Assembly (NCBI GenBank): GCA_963737705.1
Contig: CAVTTP010000007.1
Coordinates: 186,001-250,000 of the forward strand
DNA length: 64,000 nucleotides
Source of the DNA: PALSA-607 sp963737705
Lineage (GTDB): Bacteria; Actinomycetota; Actinomycetes; Acidothermales; Acidothermaceae
Direction: 5' to 3'
This document shows, one piece after another, positions 1 through 8,386 of the stretch. Within the stretch, counting starts at the first letter, position 1; each line of letters opens with the position of its first letter. The notes below the pieces were generated by a model that saw nothing but the letters and a program-made list of their open reading frames with translations, searched no databases and was not told where the DNA came from. A program made the position numbers and the translations under genes.

Positions 1-1447
1 CTCGACCTGCCGAGCAGTTCGCGGCAGTACATTCCCGAACTACGCGACCTGCACGCGCGAGCTCCTAGCGGCCGGGATTGACCACGTGGTCCTTGCGGGT
101 ATGGGCGGATCGTCGCTGGCGCCCGAAGTCATCGCGGCCACCGCCGGCGTCCGACTCACAGTTCTCGACACCACCGACGCCGGACAGGTGTCTGCAGCCA
201 TCGCGGATCGTCTCGAGAACACCGTGCTTGTGGTCTCGAGCAAGAGCGGCGGCACGCTCGAGACCGACAGTCACCGGCGCGTGTACGAACAAGCGTTCCG
301 CGACGCCGGCATCGATCCGGTGAAACGCATCGTGGTCGTCACCGATCCCGGCTCACCGTTGGAACAGGCGTCGCGAGCCGCGGGCTACAGAGTGTTTCTT
401 GCCGACCCGAACGTCGGCGGTCGCTACAGTGCGCTGTCGGCCTTCGGTCTGGTGCCGACCGCACTCGCGGGAGTCGACGTTGCGGGCCTGCTTGATGACG
501 CCGCGGGACTGTTGCCCGCCCTCGGGAGCGACGACGACAACCCTGGTCTGACGCTTGGTGCGGTGCTCGGTGAGGCGGGCCGTGCCGGCCGCGACAAGGT
601 TGTCATCGCCGACTTCGGGTCACGGCATCCGGGCTTCGGCGACTGGGCAGAGCAGCTGATCGCCGAGTCCACCGGCAAGCAGGGCACTGGCCTGCTTCCT
701 GTCGTCGTCGAGTCGGTGGAGGCTCCCGGCTTCGGTGAGGGTCCTGACCGTCATCTGGTGACACTCGGTCAGCACCTGCACATCGACGGCACGACGGTCT
801 CGGGATCCCTCGGTGCGCAGTTCATGGTGTGGGAGTACGCGACCGCGGTGGCCGGCCGCGTACTCGGCATCGATCCGTTCGATCAGCCGAACGTGCAAGA
901 GTCGAAGGACAACACCGGCAAGATCCTCGATGAAGCCGGCAACGGACCACTGCCTGAGGGCAGGCCGATATTCACCGACGGCGTCGTCGAAGTTCACACC
1001 GACGATCCGATCCTGCTCGGAGGTGCTCAAGACCTCACCGGGGCGTTGTCCGCGTTGCTGCGCGCCGTGCCCGACCGTGGCTACGTCGCGGTGATGGCCT
1101 ACCTCGATCGGCACGCCGATTCGGCTGCTGCGCTGCTGCGTCGTTCGCTCGCGCGACACACAGAGCGGCCGGTGACGTTCGGCTGGGCGCCCCGATTCCT
1201 GCACTCCACCGGCCAGTACCACAAGGGTGGTCCGCAGACCGGCGCGTTCCTCCAGATCACCGGCGTCGTCGAGCATGACCTCGCGATTCCGGGACGACCC
1301 TTCGGCTTCGCGAGATTGCAGATGGCGCAGGCATTGGGTGACTTGCGCGCGCTGCAGCAACGTGGTCGGCCGGCGATTCGCCTGCATCTGCTCGATCGCA
1401 CGGCCGGCCTGCAAGAGCTTCTCAACGCCGCTGGTTTGGCTCGATGA
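1..1447 (+). CDS. pgi: Glucose-6-phosphate isomerase, 5' end cut by window, apparent frameshift near base 57
   Basis: This enzyme interconverts glucose-6-phosphate and fructose-6-phosphate in the cytoplasm. The main frame contains the sugar-phosphate loop LAGMGGSSLAPEV, the SIS-type motif SKSGGTLET, GGRYSALSAFGLVP and, near the end, FLHSTGQYHKGGP, all typical of the PGI family. The open frame can only start at a GTG at 86, inside a conserved strand, so 86 is not the real start. Frame 1 from base 1 reads LDLPSSSRQYIPELRDLHA, a normal upstream PGI segment, and stops at 79-81. The main frame resumes with ELLAAGIDHVVLAGM from base 59. One extra base near 55-58 separates them. The stop overlaps the zwf start as ATGA. 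The gene heads a pgi-zwf-opcA-pgl operon. Some actinomycetes fuse this protein to transaldolase, which cannot be judged here. Identity is secure; intactness is not. Confidence 0.9.
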   Translation, partial: STCRAVRGSTFPNYATCTRELLAAGIDHVVLAGMGGSSLAPEVIAATAGVRLTVLDTTDAGQVSAAIADRLENTVLVVSSKSGGTLETDSHRRVYEQAFRDAGIDPVKRIVVVTDPGSPLEQASRAAGYRVFLADPNVGGRYSALSAFGLVPTALAGVDVAGLLDDAAGLLPALGSDDDNPGLTLGAVLGEAGRAGRDKVVIADFGSRHPGFGDWAEQLIAESTGKQGTGLLPVVVESVEAPGFGEGPDRHLVTLGQHLHIDGTTVSGSLGAQFMVWEYATAVAGRVLGIDPFDQPNVQESKDNTGKILDEAGNGPLPEGRPIFTDGVVEVHTDDPILLGGAQDLTGALSALLRAVPDRGYVAVMAYLDRHADSAAALLRRSLARHTERPVTFGWAPRFLHSTGQYHKGGPQTGAFLQITGVVEHDLAIPGRPFGFARLQMAQALGDLRALQQRGRPAIRLHLLDRTAGLQELLNAAGLAR

Positions 1448-2982
1448 GCCCGGTCGGTCGCGAGGCGGTCAACCCGCTGCGCGATCCGCGTGACAGGCGG
1501 CTGCCGAGGGTAGCGGGGCCATGCGGAATCGTGCTGTTCGGCGTCACCGGCGACCTGGCCCGCAAGAAGCTGATGCCGGCGATCTATGACCTTGCGAATC
1601 GTGGTCTGTTGCCGCCCGGATTCGCGCTTGTGGGATTCGCCCGCCGCAATTGGGCCGACGAGGACTTCGCGCAGGTCGTGCACGACGCCGTGAAGCAGTA
1701 CGCGCGCACGCCGTTTCGTGAGGAGGTGTGGACCCAACTCTCCGAGGGCTTCCGTTTTGTGCCAGGAGACTTCGACGACAACGACGCGTTCGACGCGCTC
1801 GCGCAGACGATCAACGACCTCGACCGGGTACGGGGAACTGGCGGCAACCACGCGTTCTATCTGTCGATACCGCCGGGGCTCTTCCCCGTGGTCATCGGGC
1901 AGTTGAAGCGATCGGGACTCTCGGCGAAAAACGGCGACCAGTGGCGGCGCGTCGTTGTCGAGAAGCCGTTCGGTCACGACCTGCAGAGTGCGCGACAACT
2001 AAGTGACACACTCAGCGACGTCTTCCCGCCCGACTCGGTTTTTCGCATCGACCACTACCTCGGCAAAGAGACAGTGCAGAACATCCTCGCGCTGCGCTTT
2101 GCCAACACCATGTTCGAGCCCATCTGGAATCGCTCGTACGTCGACCATGTGCAGATCACGATGGCCGAAGACATCGGCATCGGCGGGCGGGCGGGTTACT
2201 ACGACGGCATTGGTGCTGCCCGCGACGTGATCCAGAACCACCTGTTGCAGCTACTGGCTCTGATCGCGATGGAGGAGCCAGTCAGCTTCGAAGCGCAGTC
2301 ACTTCGGCTGGAGAAGACGAAGGTACTGTCAGCGGTTCGCATCCCCGACGACCTCGCCGCGTACACGGCACGCGGCCAGTACGCGAGCGGTTGGCAGGGC
2401 GGCCAGAAGGTGCTCGGCTACCTCGACGAGGACGGCATTCCGAAGTCGTCAAAGACCGAGACGTTCGCCGCCATCAAGCTTGAGGTCGACACCCGCCGGT
2501 GGGCCGGCGTCCCGTTCTACCTGCGTGCCGGCAAGCGCCTCGGACGCCGCGTGACGGAGGTCGCACTGGAGTTCCAGCGCGCCCCACACCTGCCTTTCGC
2601 GGCGACTGCGACCGAAGAACTCGGGCAGAACGCACTCGTGATCCGCATCCAACCCGACGAAGGCGTCACGATGCGATTCGGCTCAAAGGTGCCAGGCACC
2701 GCGATGGAAGTGCGCGACGTCAACATGGACTTCGCGTACGGCGAGTCATTCACCGAGTCGAGTCCCGAGGCCTACGAGCGGTTGATTCTCGACGTCCTGC
2801 TCGGTGATCCCCCGCTCTTCCCACGGCACGAAGAAGTCGAGTTGTCGTGGGAAATTCTCGATCCCATCGAGGATTTCTGGGAGAAACTCGGTCAACCCGA
2901 GCAGTATCGATCGGGCGGCTGGGGTCCCGACTCGTCGATCAAGATGCTCGCGCGCGACGGACGCGTCTGGAGGCGGCCATGA
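1444..2982 (+). CDS. zwf: Glucose-6-phosphate 1-dehydrogenase
   Basis: Oxidises glucose-6-phosphate to 6-phosphogluconolactone and makes NADPH, the first step of the oxidative pentose-phosphate pathway. The 512-residue length is normal for the family. The N-terminal Rossmann motif GVTGDLARKKLMPAIYDL and the substrate-binding active-site signature RIDHYLGKETVQNI, with its catalytic histidine region, are both present. The ATG at 1444 overlaps the pgi stop by four bases and the stop overlaps the opcA ATG by four bases, so translation is probably coupled along the operon. The N-terminal 20 or so residues before the Rossmann fold are variable, as in other actinomycete Zwf proteins. Identification is firm. 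Confidence 0.97.
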   Translation: MSPVGREAVNPLRDPRDRRLPRVAGPCGIVLFGVTGDLARKKLMPAIYDLANRGLLPPGFALVGFARRNWADEDFAQVVHDAVKQYARTPFREEVWTQLSEGFRFVPGDFDDNDAFDALAQTINDLDRVRGTGGNHAFYLSIPPGLFPVVIGQLKRSGLSAKNGDQWRRVVVEKPFGHDLQSARQLSDTLSDVFPPDSVFRIDHYLGKETVQNILALRFANTMFEPIWNRSYVDHVQITMAEDIGIGGRAGYYDGIGAARDVIQNHLLQLLALIAMEEPVSFEAQSLRLEKTKVLSAVRIPDDLAAYTARGQYASGWQGGQKVLGYLDEDGIPKSSKTETFAAIKLEVDTRRWAGVPFYLRAGKRLGRRVTEVALEFQRAPHLPFAATATEELGQNALVIRIQPDEGVTMRFGSKVPGTAMEVRDVNMDFAYGESFTESSPEAYERLILDVLLGDPPLFPRHEEVELSWEILDPIEDFWEKLGQPEQYRSGGWGPDSSIKMLARDGRVWRRP

Positions 2983-4187
2983 ACCGCGATCTCCACGACA
3001 CCAACTCGTCGGCTGTTCTGAGCGCGCTCAGCGAGACGCGGCGGGGGTCGGGCAGCGTCGCGCTCGGCATGGTGTTGACGCTCGTCATCGACGCCACGGA
3101 GAGCGAACACTATGACGCGCTCAAGGCCGCGAACGCGGCCGCGCGCGAACACCCGTGCCGGATCGTCTGTGTCATTCGCCGGCCAGGCAAATCGGCTCCG
3201 CGGCTCGACGCAGAAATACGGGTCGGCGGCGACAACATGCTCGGCGAGGTCCTGATCCTGCGGCTGTACGGGCTGTTGCGCGAGCAGGCTGACTCCATCG
3301 TGCTCCCCATGCTGCTGCCCGACGCTCCGGTCCTGGTGTGGTGGCCAGGCGACGGTCCTGCAGTCCCATCGCTCGACCCGCTCGGCTTGCTCGCCCAACG
3401 GCGAGTCACCGACGCGGCGTCATCGACGAAGCCTACTGAATCGCTGCGCGAACGCGCGCTCGATCACTCCCCCGGCGACACCGACTTCGCCTGGACGCGG
3501 ATCACCCCGTGGCGCACCTTGCTCGCGGCCGCACTTGACCAGCCGTTCGACGAGATCACCGGCGGCGAGGTCGACGCTGCGCGCAACAACGCGAGCGCTG
3601 AGTTGCTCGCGGCGTGGCTCGAGGATCGCCTGGACATCGAGGTCACCCGCCGCTCAACCAGAGGTCCCGGTATTACGGGTGTGCGGTTGCTGACCAAGCG
3701 CGGCGAGATCACTCTCACACGTCCGGACGGCCGCCTCGCGAGCTTGGTGCGCACCGGCCAGCCCGACCGTTCCGTGCCACTGCCGAGGCGCGCGACCGAC
3801 GAGTTGCTTGCCGAAGAGTTGCGCAGGCTCGACCCCGACGATGTCTACAACGAGACGATCAAGCACCTGTTCGGCGCGAGCCCTGAGGCCGGACGCCGGA
3901 CAGCTGCAGCCGACGCGCAAGCACAACAACTGACGAGGCGCCCCGCGCCCGCCCGCAAGTCGGCTGCGCAGCGAGCGTCCGATGTGGCCGACACTCCGTC
4001 ACGTGGCAAGAAGGTCAGCGCCACCAAGAAGGCCCCTGCCAAGGCGGTTGTCGCGAAAAAGACCTTGCCGCGCGCCAAAACCGCGGCTGAGAAGACTGTG
4101 CTCGCGAAGAAGAGCGCACCCCCTAGGAAAGCTGGGGTCGCGAGGAAAGCTACGGTTGCCAAGAAGGTGGCGCGAAGCAAAGCGTGA
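2979..4187 (+). CDS. opcA: OpcA, glucose-6-phosphate dehydrogenase assembly/activator protein, with a lysine-rich tail
   Basis: OpcA supports the activity or assembly of glucose-6-phosphate dehydrogenase and normally follows zwf in actinomycetes and cyanobacteria. The family core fills about residues 1-320, with recognisable segments such as HPCRIVCVIR and VLVWWPGDGP. I start it at the ATG at 2979, which overlaps the zwf stop as ATGA. The open frame runs further upstream, but that stretch is out-of-frame zwf. The last 80 or so residues of the 402 are unusual: almost only Lys, Ala, Pro, Arg and Val in repeated AKK/KKA patterns, like the tail of histone H1 or AlgP-type proteins. Such a tail could bind nucleic acid or polyphosphate; that is inference. 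pgl follows after 7 bases. Confidence 0.93.
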   Translation: MNRDLHDTNSSAVLSALSETRRGSGSVALGMVLTLVIDATESEHYDALKAANAAAREHPCRIVCVIRRPGKSAPRLDAEIRVGGDNMLGEVLILRLYGLLREQADSIVLPMLLPDAPVLVWWPGDGPAVPSLDPLGLLAQRRVTDAASSTKPTESLRERALDHSPGDTDFAWTRITPWRTLLAAALDQPFDEITGGEVDAARNNASAELLAAWLEDRLDIEVTRRSTRGPGITGVRLLTKRGEITLTRPDGRLASLVRTGQPDRSVPLPRRATDELLAEELRRLDPDDVYNETIKHLFGASPEAGRRTAAADAQAQQLTRRPAPARKSAAQRASDVADTPSRGKKVSATKKAPAKAVVAKKTLPRAKTAAEKTVLAKKSAPPRKAGVARKATVAKKVARSKA

Positions 4188-4194
4188 GTCGCAC

Positions 4195-4974
4195 GTGAGC
4201 ACCGCTGAGGTCGTCGTCCATCGCGATGCCACTCTGCTGGCACGCGCGGTTGCGGCTCGGCTCGTGACCCGGATCGTTGACGCCCAATCGGCTCAGGGCC
4301 ACGCCCACATGGTGCTGACTGGTGGTGGCGTCGGCACCGCCGTGCTGGCCGAGTTGGCTGCATCTCCTGCGCGCGACGCGATCGATTGGGCGCACGTGCA
4401 TGTGTGGTGGGGTGACGAGCGGTTCGTGCCGGCTGGTAGTGCCGATCGCAACGATGTCGGGGCGCGAGCTGCGTTGCTTGACGTCGTCCGGATCCCCCCG
4501 GCACACGTGCATTCCATGCCGAGCAGTGATGGTGCCGACGGCGACGACCCAGAAGCTGCAGCAGCGCGTTACGCCGCCGAACTTGCCGCCGCAACGCACC
4601 CCGAGGACCACGGCGCGGTGCCCGCCTTCGACGTTCTCATGCTCGGCGTCGGTGAAGACGGCCACGTCGCGTCGCTGTTCCCCGGAATGCCTGCATTGTT
4701 CGACGAGCGAGCAGTGGTCGGCGTCCGCGGTGCACCGAAACCGCCGCCGACCCGGCTGTCGCTCACCTTTTCCTCGATTGCGTCCGCACACGAGGTCTGG
4801 CTGATCACCGCGGGCGCTGGCAAGGCCGCCGCCGTGAACCTGGCGGTCAGCGGTGCGGGGCCGGTCGAGATTCCCGCCGCTGGCGCGCACGGACGCCAAC
4901 GCACGCTGTGGCTGCTCGATGAAGCAGCCGCGAGCCGGCTGCCGCGCAGCATGTCGCGGATCGCCTCACCCTGA
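4195..4974 (+). CDS. pgl: 6-phosphogluconolactonase
   Basis: Hydrolyses 6-phosphogluconolactone to 6-phosphogluconate, directly after Zwf in the pathway. Motifs seen are MVLTGGGVGTAVL near the N-terminus, the phosphate-binding WWGDERFVP segment followed by SADRN, and MLGVGEDGHVASLFPG, the signature of the SOL/DevB lactonase family. The start is taken at the GTG at 4195, seven bases after the opcA stop, giving 259 residues, a normal length. The frame is open far upstream (from 3982), but that part is the shadow of opcA. It is the last gene of the operon. The next gene is convergent at 5029, with 54 bases between the stops and no strong terminator. Confidence 0.95.
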   Translation: MSTAEVVVHRDATLLARAVAARLVTRIVDAQSAQGHAHMVLTGGGVGTAVLAELAASPARDAIDWAHVHVWWGDERFVPAGSADRNDVGARAALLDVVRIPPAHVHSMPSSDGADGDDPEAAAARYAAELAAATHPEDHGAVPAFDVLMLGVGEDGHVASLFPGMPALFDERAVVGVRGAPKPPPTRLSLTFSSIASAHEVWLITAGAGKAAAVNLAVSGAGPVEIPAAGAHGRQRTLWLLDEAAASRLPRSMSRIASP

Positions 4975-5028
4975 TCCAGTCGCACACCGACCATCGGCCG
5001 CGCTGACGCCCACCACCCGACGTCCGCG

Positions 5029-6507
5029 CTATGCCGGCTGTCGCACGATCACGCGCAGCCGGTACGAGAACAGCGCAGTGGCAAGCGCGAGGCCACAGTC
5101 GACGGCTACCGCAGCCAGCGTTGCGTGCTGCCAGCTTCTGGTGCCTGGGTGCGACCCGATGATCGCGAACACAACGGTGCCGATAACCGATGCGCCCGTC
5201 GCGAGCCCGATTTGCAACGCGGTTGAGAGCACGCCGCCCGCTAGTCCGGCGCGTTCGACCGGCAAGCCCGCCAGCACCAGACCAACGAGAGGAACCATCA
5301 CCGCGCCCCAGCCCAGCCCGACCACGACAAGGGGCGCCGCGGCGGCAACTGCACTCAACGTCGATCCGCTCGTCGCCGCAACCATACCGAAGACCGCGAG
5401 CCCCGCCGCGAACACGAGCGCACCGACAATCAGCACCGTGACACCGAACCGGGCAGTCAAGCGGCGAGCCGAAAGCGCGACCGCGAAGAACGCCAGCGCG
5501 CACGGACCCATCGTGAGGCCCGCCTTCAACGGCGAGTAACCGTGGCCGACTTGCAGAATGATCGACAGGCTGAACAGAAAGCCACCGACGCAGGTGCCGA
5601 ACAGTGCGATGGTTGCCAACGCAAGTCTGGCCAGCGGCAAGCCAAGAAGGGACGGCGGCAGCAGCGGGACCCGGCCAAGACGTTCCTCGCGGTACTGGCT
5701 GGCCACAAACGCGATCCCGGCTGGCACGGCGGCCGCGAGGCAGATCCAGGTCCACAGCGGCCAGCCGCTAGCCCGGCCCACAGTCAGTGGAAGCAGCACG
5801 AGTGCGATGACGGTGGCGAGGCCGGTTGCACCCCGCACGTCAACCCGAGCCGCTGCCGACGCGCTGGTCTGCGGCACGGTGCGGCGGCCAATCAGCAGCG
5901 CGACGATTCCGATGGGCAGGTTGACGAGGAAGATCGGACGCCACGACGAGCCGAACAGATTCGCGGACAGCAGCGTGCCACCGATGATCTGCCCAACTGC
6001 GCCAGCGGCACCCACCGTGGCTCCGAAGAACCCGATCGCGCGTTGCCGGTCGTGTCCCGCGAAGCTGGCCTGGATGGTCGCGAGCACCTGCGGGAACATC
6101 ATCGCCGCGGCAAGACCCTGGAACACCCGGAACACGATCAGGGCGGGGGCGTTCGGGGCGAAGCCGCACGCAACTGAGCACAACGTGAATGCGGCCATGC
6201 CTGACAGGAACAGGGTGCGCCGACCGAACCGGTCTCCGAGCCGACCCCCGGCCACCAGCGCGCATGCGTATGCGACGCCGTAGGCCGACACGGTGAGTTC
6301 GAGTTCAGCCGGGCCAGCGTGCAGCGTCCGGCCCATGGTCGCCAGCGCGACATTCACGATGAACGCGTCGAGCACGGGCAAGAAGGCGCCCGCGAGCAGT
6401 ACCGGGAGCGCGCGCCACGGGGGCGTCGAGGTGGCGATGCCGGCAGAGGTGGGCTTGTCGGTAGGCCCGCTGGCAGGAACCGGCAGAGCAGTTGTCGCAT
6501 TGGTCAT
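5029..6507 (-). CDS. MFS transporter of the DHA2 (EmrB/QacA-like) drug-efflux type
   Basis: A polytopic inner-membrane proton antiporter, probably exporting a drug or other toxic organic compound. The 492 residues hold about 14 hydrophobic segments, as expected for the 14-helix DHA2 branch. After the second helix comes a motif A-like loop, GGRLGDRFGRRTLFLSG, and helix 5 carries a proline/glycine-rich segment (FFGATVGAAGAVGQIIGG) typical of drug-proton antiporters. The start is an ATG at 6507. It is transcribed divergently from the HTH regulator at 6634, 126 bases away, the classic layout for an efflux gene controlled by its neighbour. The substrate cannot be told from sequence. Confidence 0.88.
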   Translation of the reverse strand: MTNATTALPVPASGPTDKPTSAGIATSTPPWRALPVLLAGAFLPVLDAFIVNVALATMGRTLHAGPAELELTVSAYGVAYACALVAGGRLGDRFGRRTLFLSGMAAFTLCSVACGFAPNAPALIVFRVFQGLAAAMMFPQVLATIQASFAGHDRQRAIGFFGATVGAAGAVGQIIGGTLLSANLFGSSWRPIFLVNLPIGIVALLIGRRTVPQTSASAAARVDVRGATGLATVIALVLLPLTVGRASGWPLWTWICLAAAVPAGIAFVASQYREERLGRVPLLPPSLLGLPLARLALATIALFGTCVGGFLFSLSIILQVGHGYSPLKAGLTMGPCALAFFAVALSARRLTARFGVTVLIVGALVFAAGLAVFGMVAATSGSTLSAVAAAAPLVVVGLGWGAVMVPLVGLVLAGLPVERAGLAGGVLSTALQIGLATGASVIGTVVFAIIGSHPGTRSWQHATLAAVAVDCGLALATALFSYRLRVIVRQPA

Positions 6508-6633
6508 GGGTCAACCATGCGGTCGCGCATAACCTGGTACCGAGAGCCCAGTGATGCTGTTACTGACAGAACCTGGCAAGACCGTCAGGTATCAGCAACG
6601 ATGGGCCCAGTATTCCTAGGAGGGCACTGCCTC
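6508..6633. promoter_or_regulatory. Divergent promoter region between efflux gene and regulator
   Basis: This 126-bp spacer must hold both promoters. It contains two copies of AACCTGG(T/C)A, at 6531-6539 and 6570-6578, 39 bp apart, and a CTGAC...GTCAG pair around 6563-6588. These are candidate operator elements for the HTH protein. The ribosome-binding site AGGAGG at 6618-6623 lies ten bases before the ATG at 6634 and fixes that start. The operator assignment is inference only. Confidence 0.4.
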
Positions 6634-7599
6634 ATGACTGTGGTCCTGCGGGCCCAAGCCGGCCTCGACCTTGTCGACGACGAGTTCGAGGTACCAGCCG
6701 ATCATCGACAGGTTTCGCGGGAGAACACCGCCGAGCGCCGCCGGCTGCTCGGCGAGTTCATCAGGTCACGGCGTGAGCGCACTACCCCCGACATGGTTGG
6801 CATGCCACCGGGCCTACGCAGGCGCACCCCGGGGCTGCGCCGCGAGGAAGTGGCACTGCTGTCGGGCATCGGCATCACCTGGTACACGTGGCTCGAGCAA
6901 GGGCGCCCGATCAACGTCTCGGGTCAGGTACTGCAGTCGGTGGCTCGGGTGTTGCATCTCGACGCGAGCGAACGCGCGCACATCTTCGCGCTCGCCGAAC
7001 TCACCGACCCTGATCAGTCGACGGAGGTCGCTCAGGTTGGCGCAGGTGTTCAACTCCTGCTCGATCAGTTGAACCCGCTGCCGGCGGTGGTCCTCGGCCC
7101 GCGGTTAGAAATCCTGGCCGGTAATCGGGCGCATCTTGGATTGCTCGGCGACTACCACGAGCTTCCACCCGGCTACCGCAACATCATGTGGCTGTGCTTC
7201 ACCGATCCGCACTGGCGAACGCTGGTTGTGAACTGGGAAGAGAACGCCCGCCGCATGGCCGCAAAGTTACGCACCGCGATGGCCGAGCACGTCGGGGATC
7301 CTGGCTGGGCCACGTTGCTCGAACGCCTCGAGCGAAACTCGCCCGAGTTCAGGCAGATGTGGGAGCGACAAGAGGTCGCCCCGATCGAGAACTGCATCAA
7401 GCAGTACCAGCACGCGCAGGCTGGCACGCTCGATGTCGAGGTGAGTCACTTCTGGCTCTCCGACCAACGTGCGGTGCGGATGACGGTGTACACGCCGCTA
7501 AACGATGCCACGCGGGAACGCCTTGAGGTGCTGATGTCGGTACGCCCACGCGTGTTGCCGTTACCGCCCGCTGAACCGTCTACATCGCGAGCTAGCTAG
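6634..7599 (+). CDS. HTH transcriptional regulator with MmyB-like ligand-binding domain
   Basis: A cytoplasmic DNA-binding regulator of 321 residues. After a variable N-terminus of about 30 residues comes an XRE-type helix-turn-helix with the family hallmarks TPGLRREEVALLSGIG and TWYTWLEQGR, followed by a C-terminal MmyB-like sensory domain with the typical pattern NIMWLCF and a late SDQRAVRMTVYTPL. The ATG at 6634 is chosen because AGGAGG lies ten bases upstream. The open frame continues to 6319 but overlaps the divergent MFS gene. MmyB-type regulators usually bind a small hydrophobic ligand and often control a neighbouring transporter or oxidoreductase, so control of the 5029-6507 efflux gene is the natural inference. 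The stop is 9 bases from the convergent rbpA stop. Confidence 0.88.
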   Translation: MTVVLRAQAGLDLVDDEFEVPADHRQVSRENTAERRRLLGEFIRSRRERTTPDMVGMPPGLRRRTPGLRREEVALLSGIGITWYTWLEQGRPINVSGQVLQSVARVLHLDASERAHIFALAELTDPDQSTEVAQVGAGVQLLLDQLNPLPAVVLGPRLEILAGNRAHLGLLGDYHELPPGYRNIMWLCFTDPHWRTLVVNWEENARRMAAKLRTAMAEHVGDPGWATLLERLERNSPEFRQMWERQEVAPIENCIKQYQHAQAGTLDVEVSHFWLSDQRAVRMTVYTPLNDATRERLEVLMSVRPRVLPLPPAEPSTSRAS

Positions 7600-7605
7600 C
7601 TAGCT
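7590..7605. repeat. (AGCT)4 tetranucleotide tract
   Basis: Four tandem AGCT units form a 16-bp self-complementary tract across the stop codon of the HTH regulator, in the tiny gap between two convergent genes. It contains three CTAG tetramers, which are normally scarce in bacterial genomes. Confidence 0.8.
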
Positions 7606-7607
7606 GC

Positions 7608-7958
7608 CTAGATGCGCGGGTAGACCTTCGACGTGCGCAACCGCTCGAGTGCCTCGGCAAGAATTGCCTCACCGTCTGCGTCGTTACGACGCTCGCGAAC
7701 ATACGCAAGGTGGGTCTTGTAGGGCTCAGTGCGTGGAGCCGTCGGCGGCACGTCGCGGTCTGGGCCAGCTGGCAGGCCGCAACGCGGGCAATCCCACGAC
7801 TCTGGGATCACGGCGTCGGAGGCGAACGACGGACGCGTCTCGTGCCCGTTAGCGCACCAGAACGAGATGCGACGGCGTGGAGCGGATTCGCCCCGCTCGG
7901 CCTCGCCCATTGGTCCAGCGCCTACTCGGCTCCCGCGTATCGCGTTGCCACCAGCCAC
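7608..7958 (-). CDS. rbpA: RNA polymerase-binding protein RbpA
   Basis: RbpA is an actinomycete-specific general transcription factor. It binds RNA polymerase and the group I and II sigma factors and stabilises the open promoter complex. The 116 residues match the family along their whole length: NAIRGSRVGAGPMGEAERGE at the start, the zinc-binding core with Cys pairs in FWCANGHE and WDCPRCGLPAG, then the basic linker and sigma-interaction domain with RTEPYKTHLAYVRERR and DGEAILAEALERLR. The start is a GTG at 7958 with AAGGAG six bases upstream. It lies downstream of secG in the same direction, separated by about 150 bp that probably contain its own promoter. Identification is very secure. Confidence 0.97.
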   Translation of the reverse strand: MAGGNAIRGSRVGAGPMGEAERGESAPRRRISFWCANGHETRPSFASDAVIPESWDCPRCGLPAGPDRDVPPTAPRTEPYKTHLAYVRERRNDADGEAILAEALERLRTSKVYPRI

Positions 7959-8108
7959 AACGATCTCCTTGATATCTGGACCATGAACAGAGACGACTAA
8001 CGAATGTCTTCGGCAAACAGCTGGTTGCCAACAAGCAAAGATTCTCTCCTGCGCACGATTCTACGGCCATCACCGAGCCACCAACCCCGGACCGCCAAGG
8101 TTTAGGCG

Positions 8109-8339
8109 TTATCCCTTGAACAGCAACAGGAGGCCGACGATCGAGGCGAACCAGATGAAGGCCGTGATCAGCGTGAAACGGTCAAGGTTGCGCTCGACGA
8201 CCGACGATCCGGCGAAGCTGGAGGTGAAGCCGCCGCCGAACATGTCGGACAACCCACCGCCCTTGCCGCGGTGCAGCAGGATCAGGACGACGAGCAGCAA
8301 GCTCGTCACCGAGATGATGATCTCTAATGCGCCGATCAC
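8109..8339 (-). CDS. secG: Preprotein translocase subunit SecG
   Basis: The small accessory membrane subunit of the SecYEG protein-export channel. The 76 residues carry two hydrophobic helices (about 4-22 and 54-74) flanking the conserved loop RGKGGGLSDMFGGG, with FAGSSVVERNLDR before helix 2, as in actinomycete SecG. The start is a GTG at 8339 with CAGGAG six to seven bases upstream. In many actinomycetes secG directly follows tpiA. Here a complete peptide ABC transporter lies between them. The oppF-like gene ends 48 bases upstream of this start. Confidence 0.95.
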   Translation of the reverse strand: MIGALEIIISVTSLLLVVLILLHRGKGGGLSDMFGGGFTSSFAGSSVVERNLDRFTLITAFIWFASIVGLLLLFKG

Positions 8340-8386
8340 GTGCGACTCCTGCCTACCGTCGAGAACTCCCGAAAGCTTACCCCGCC

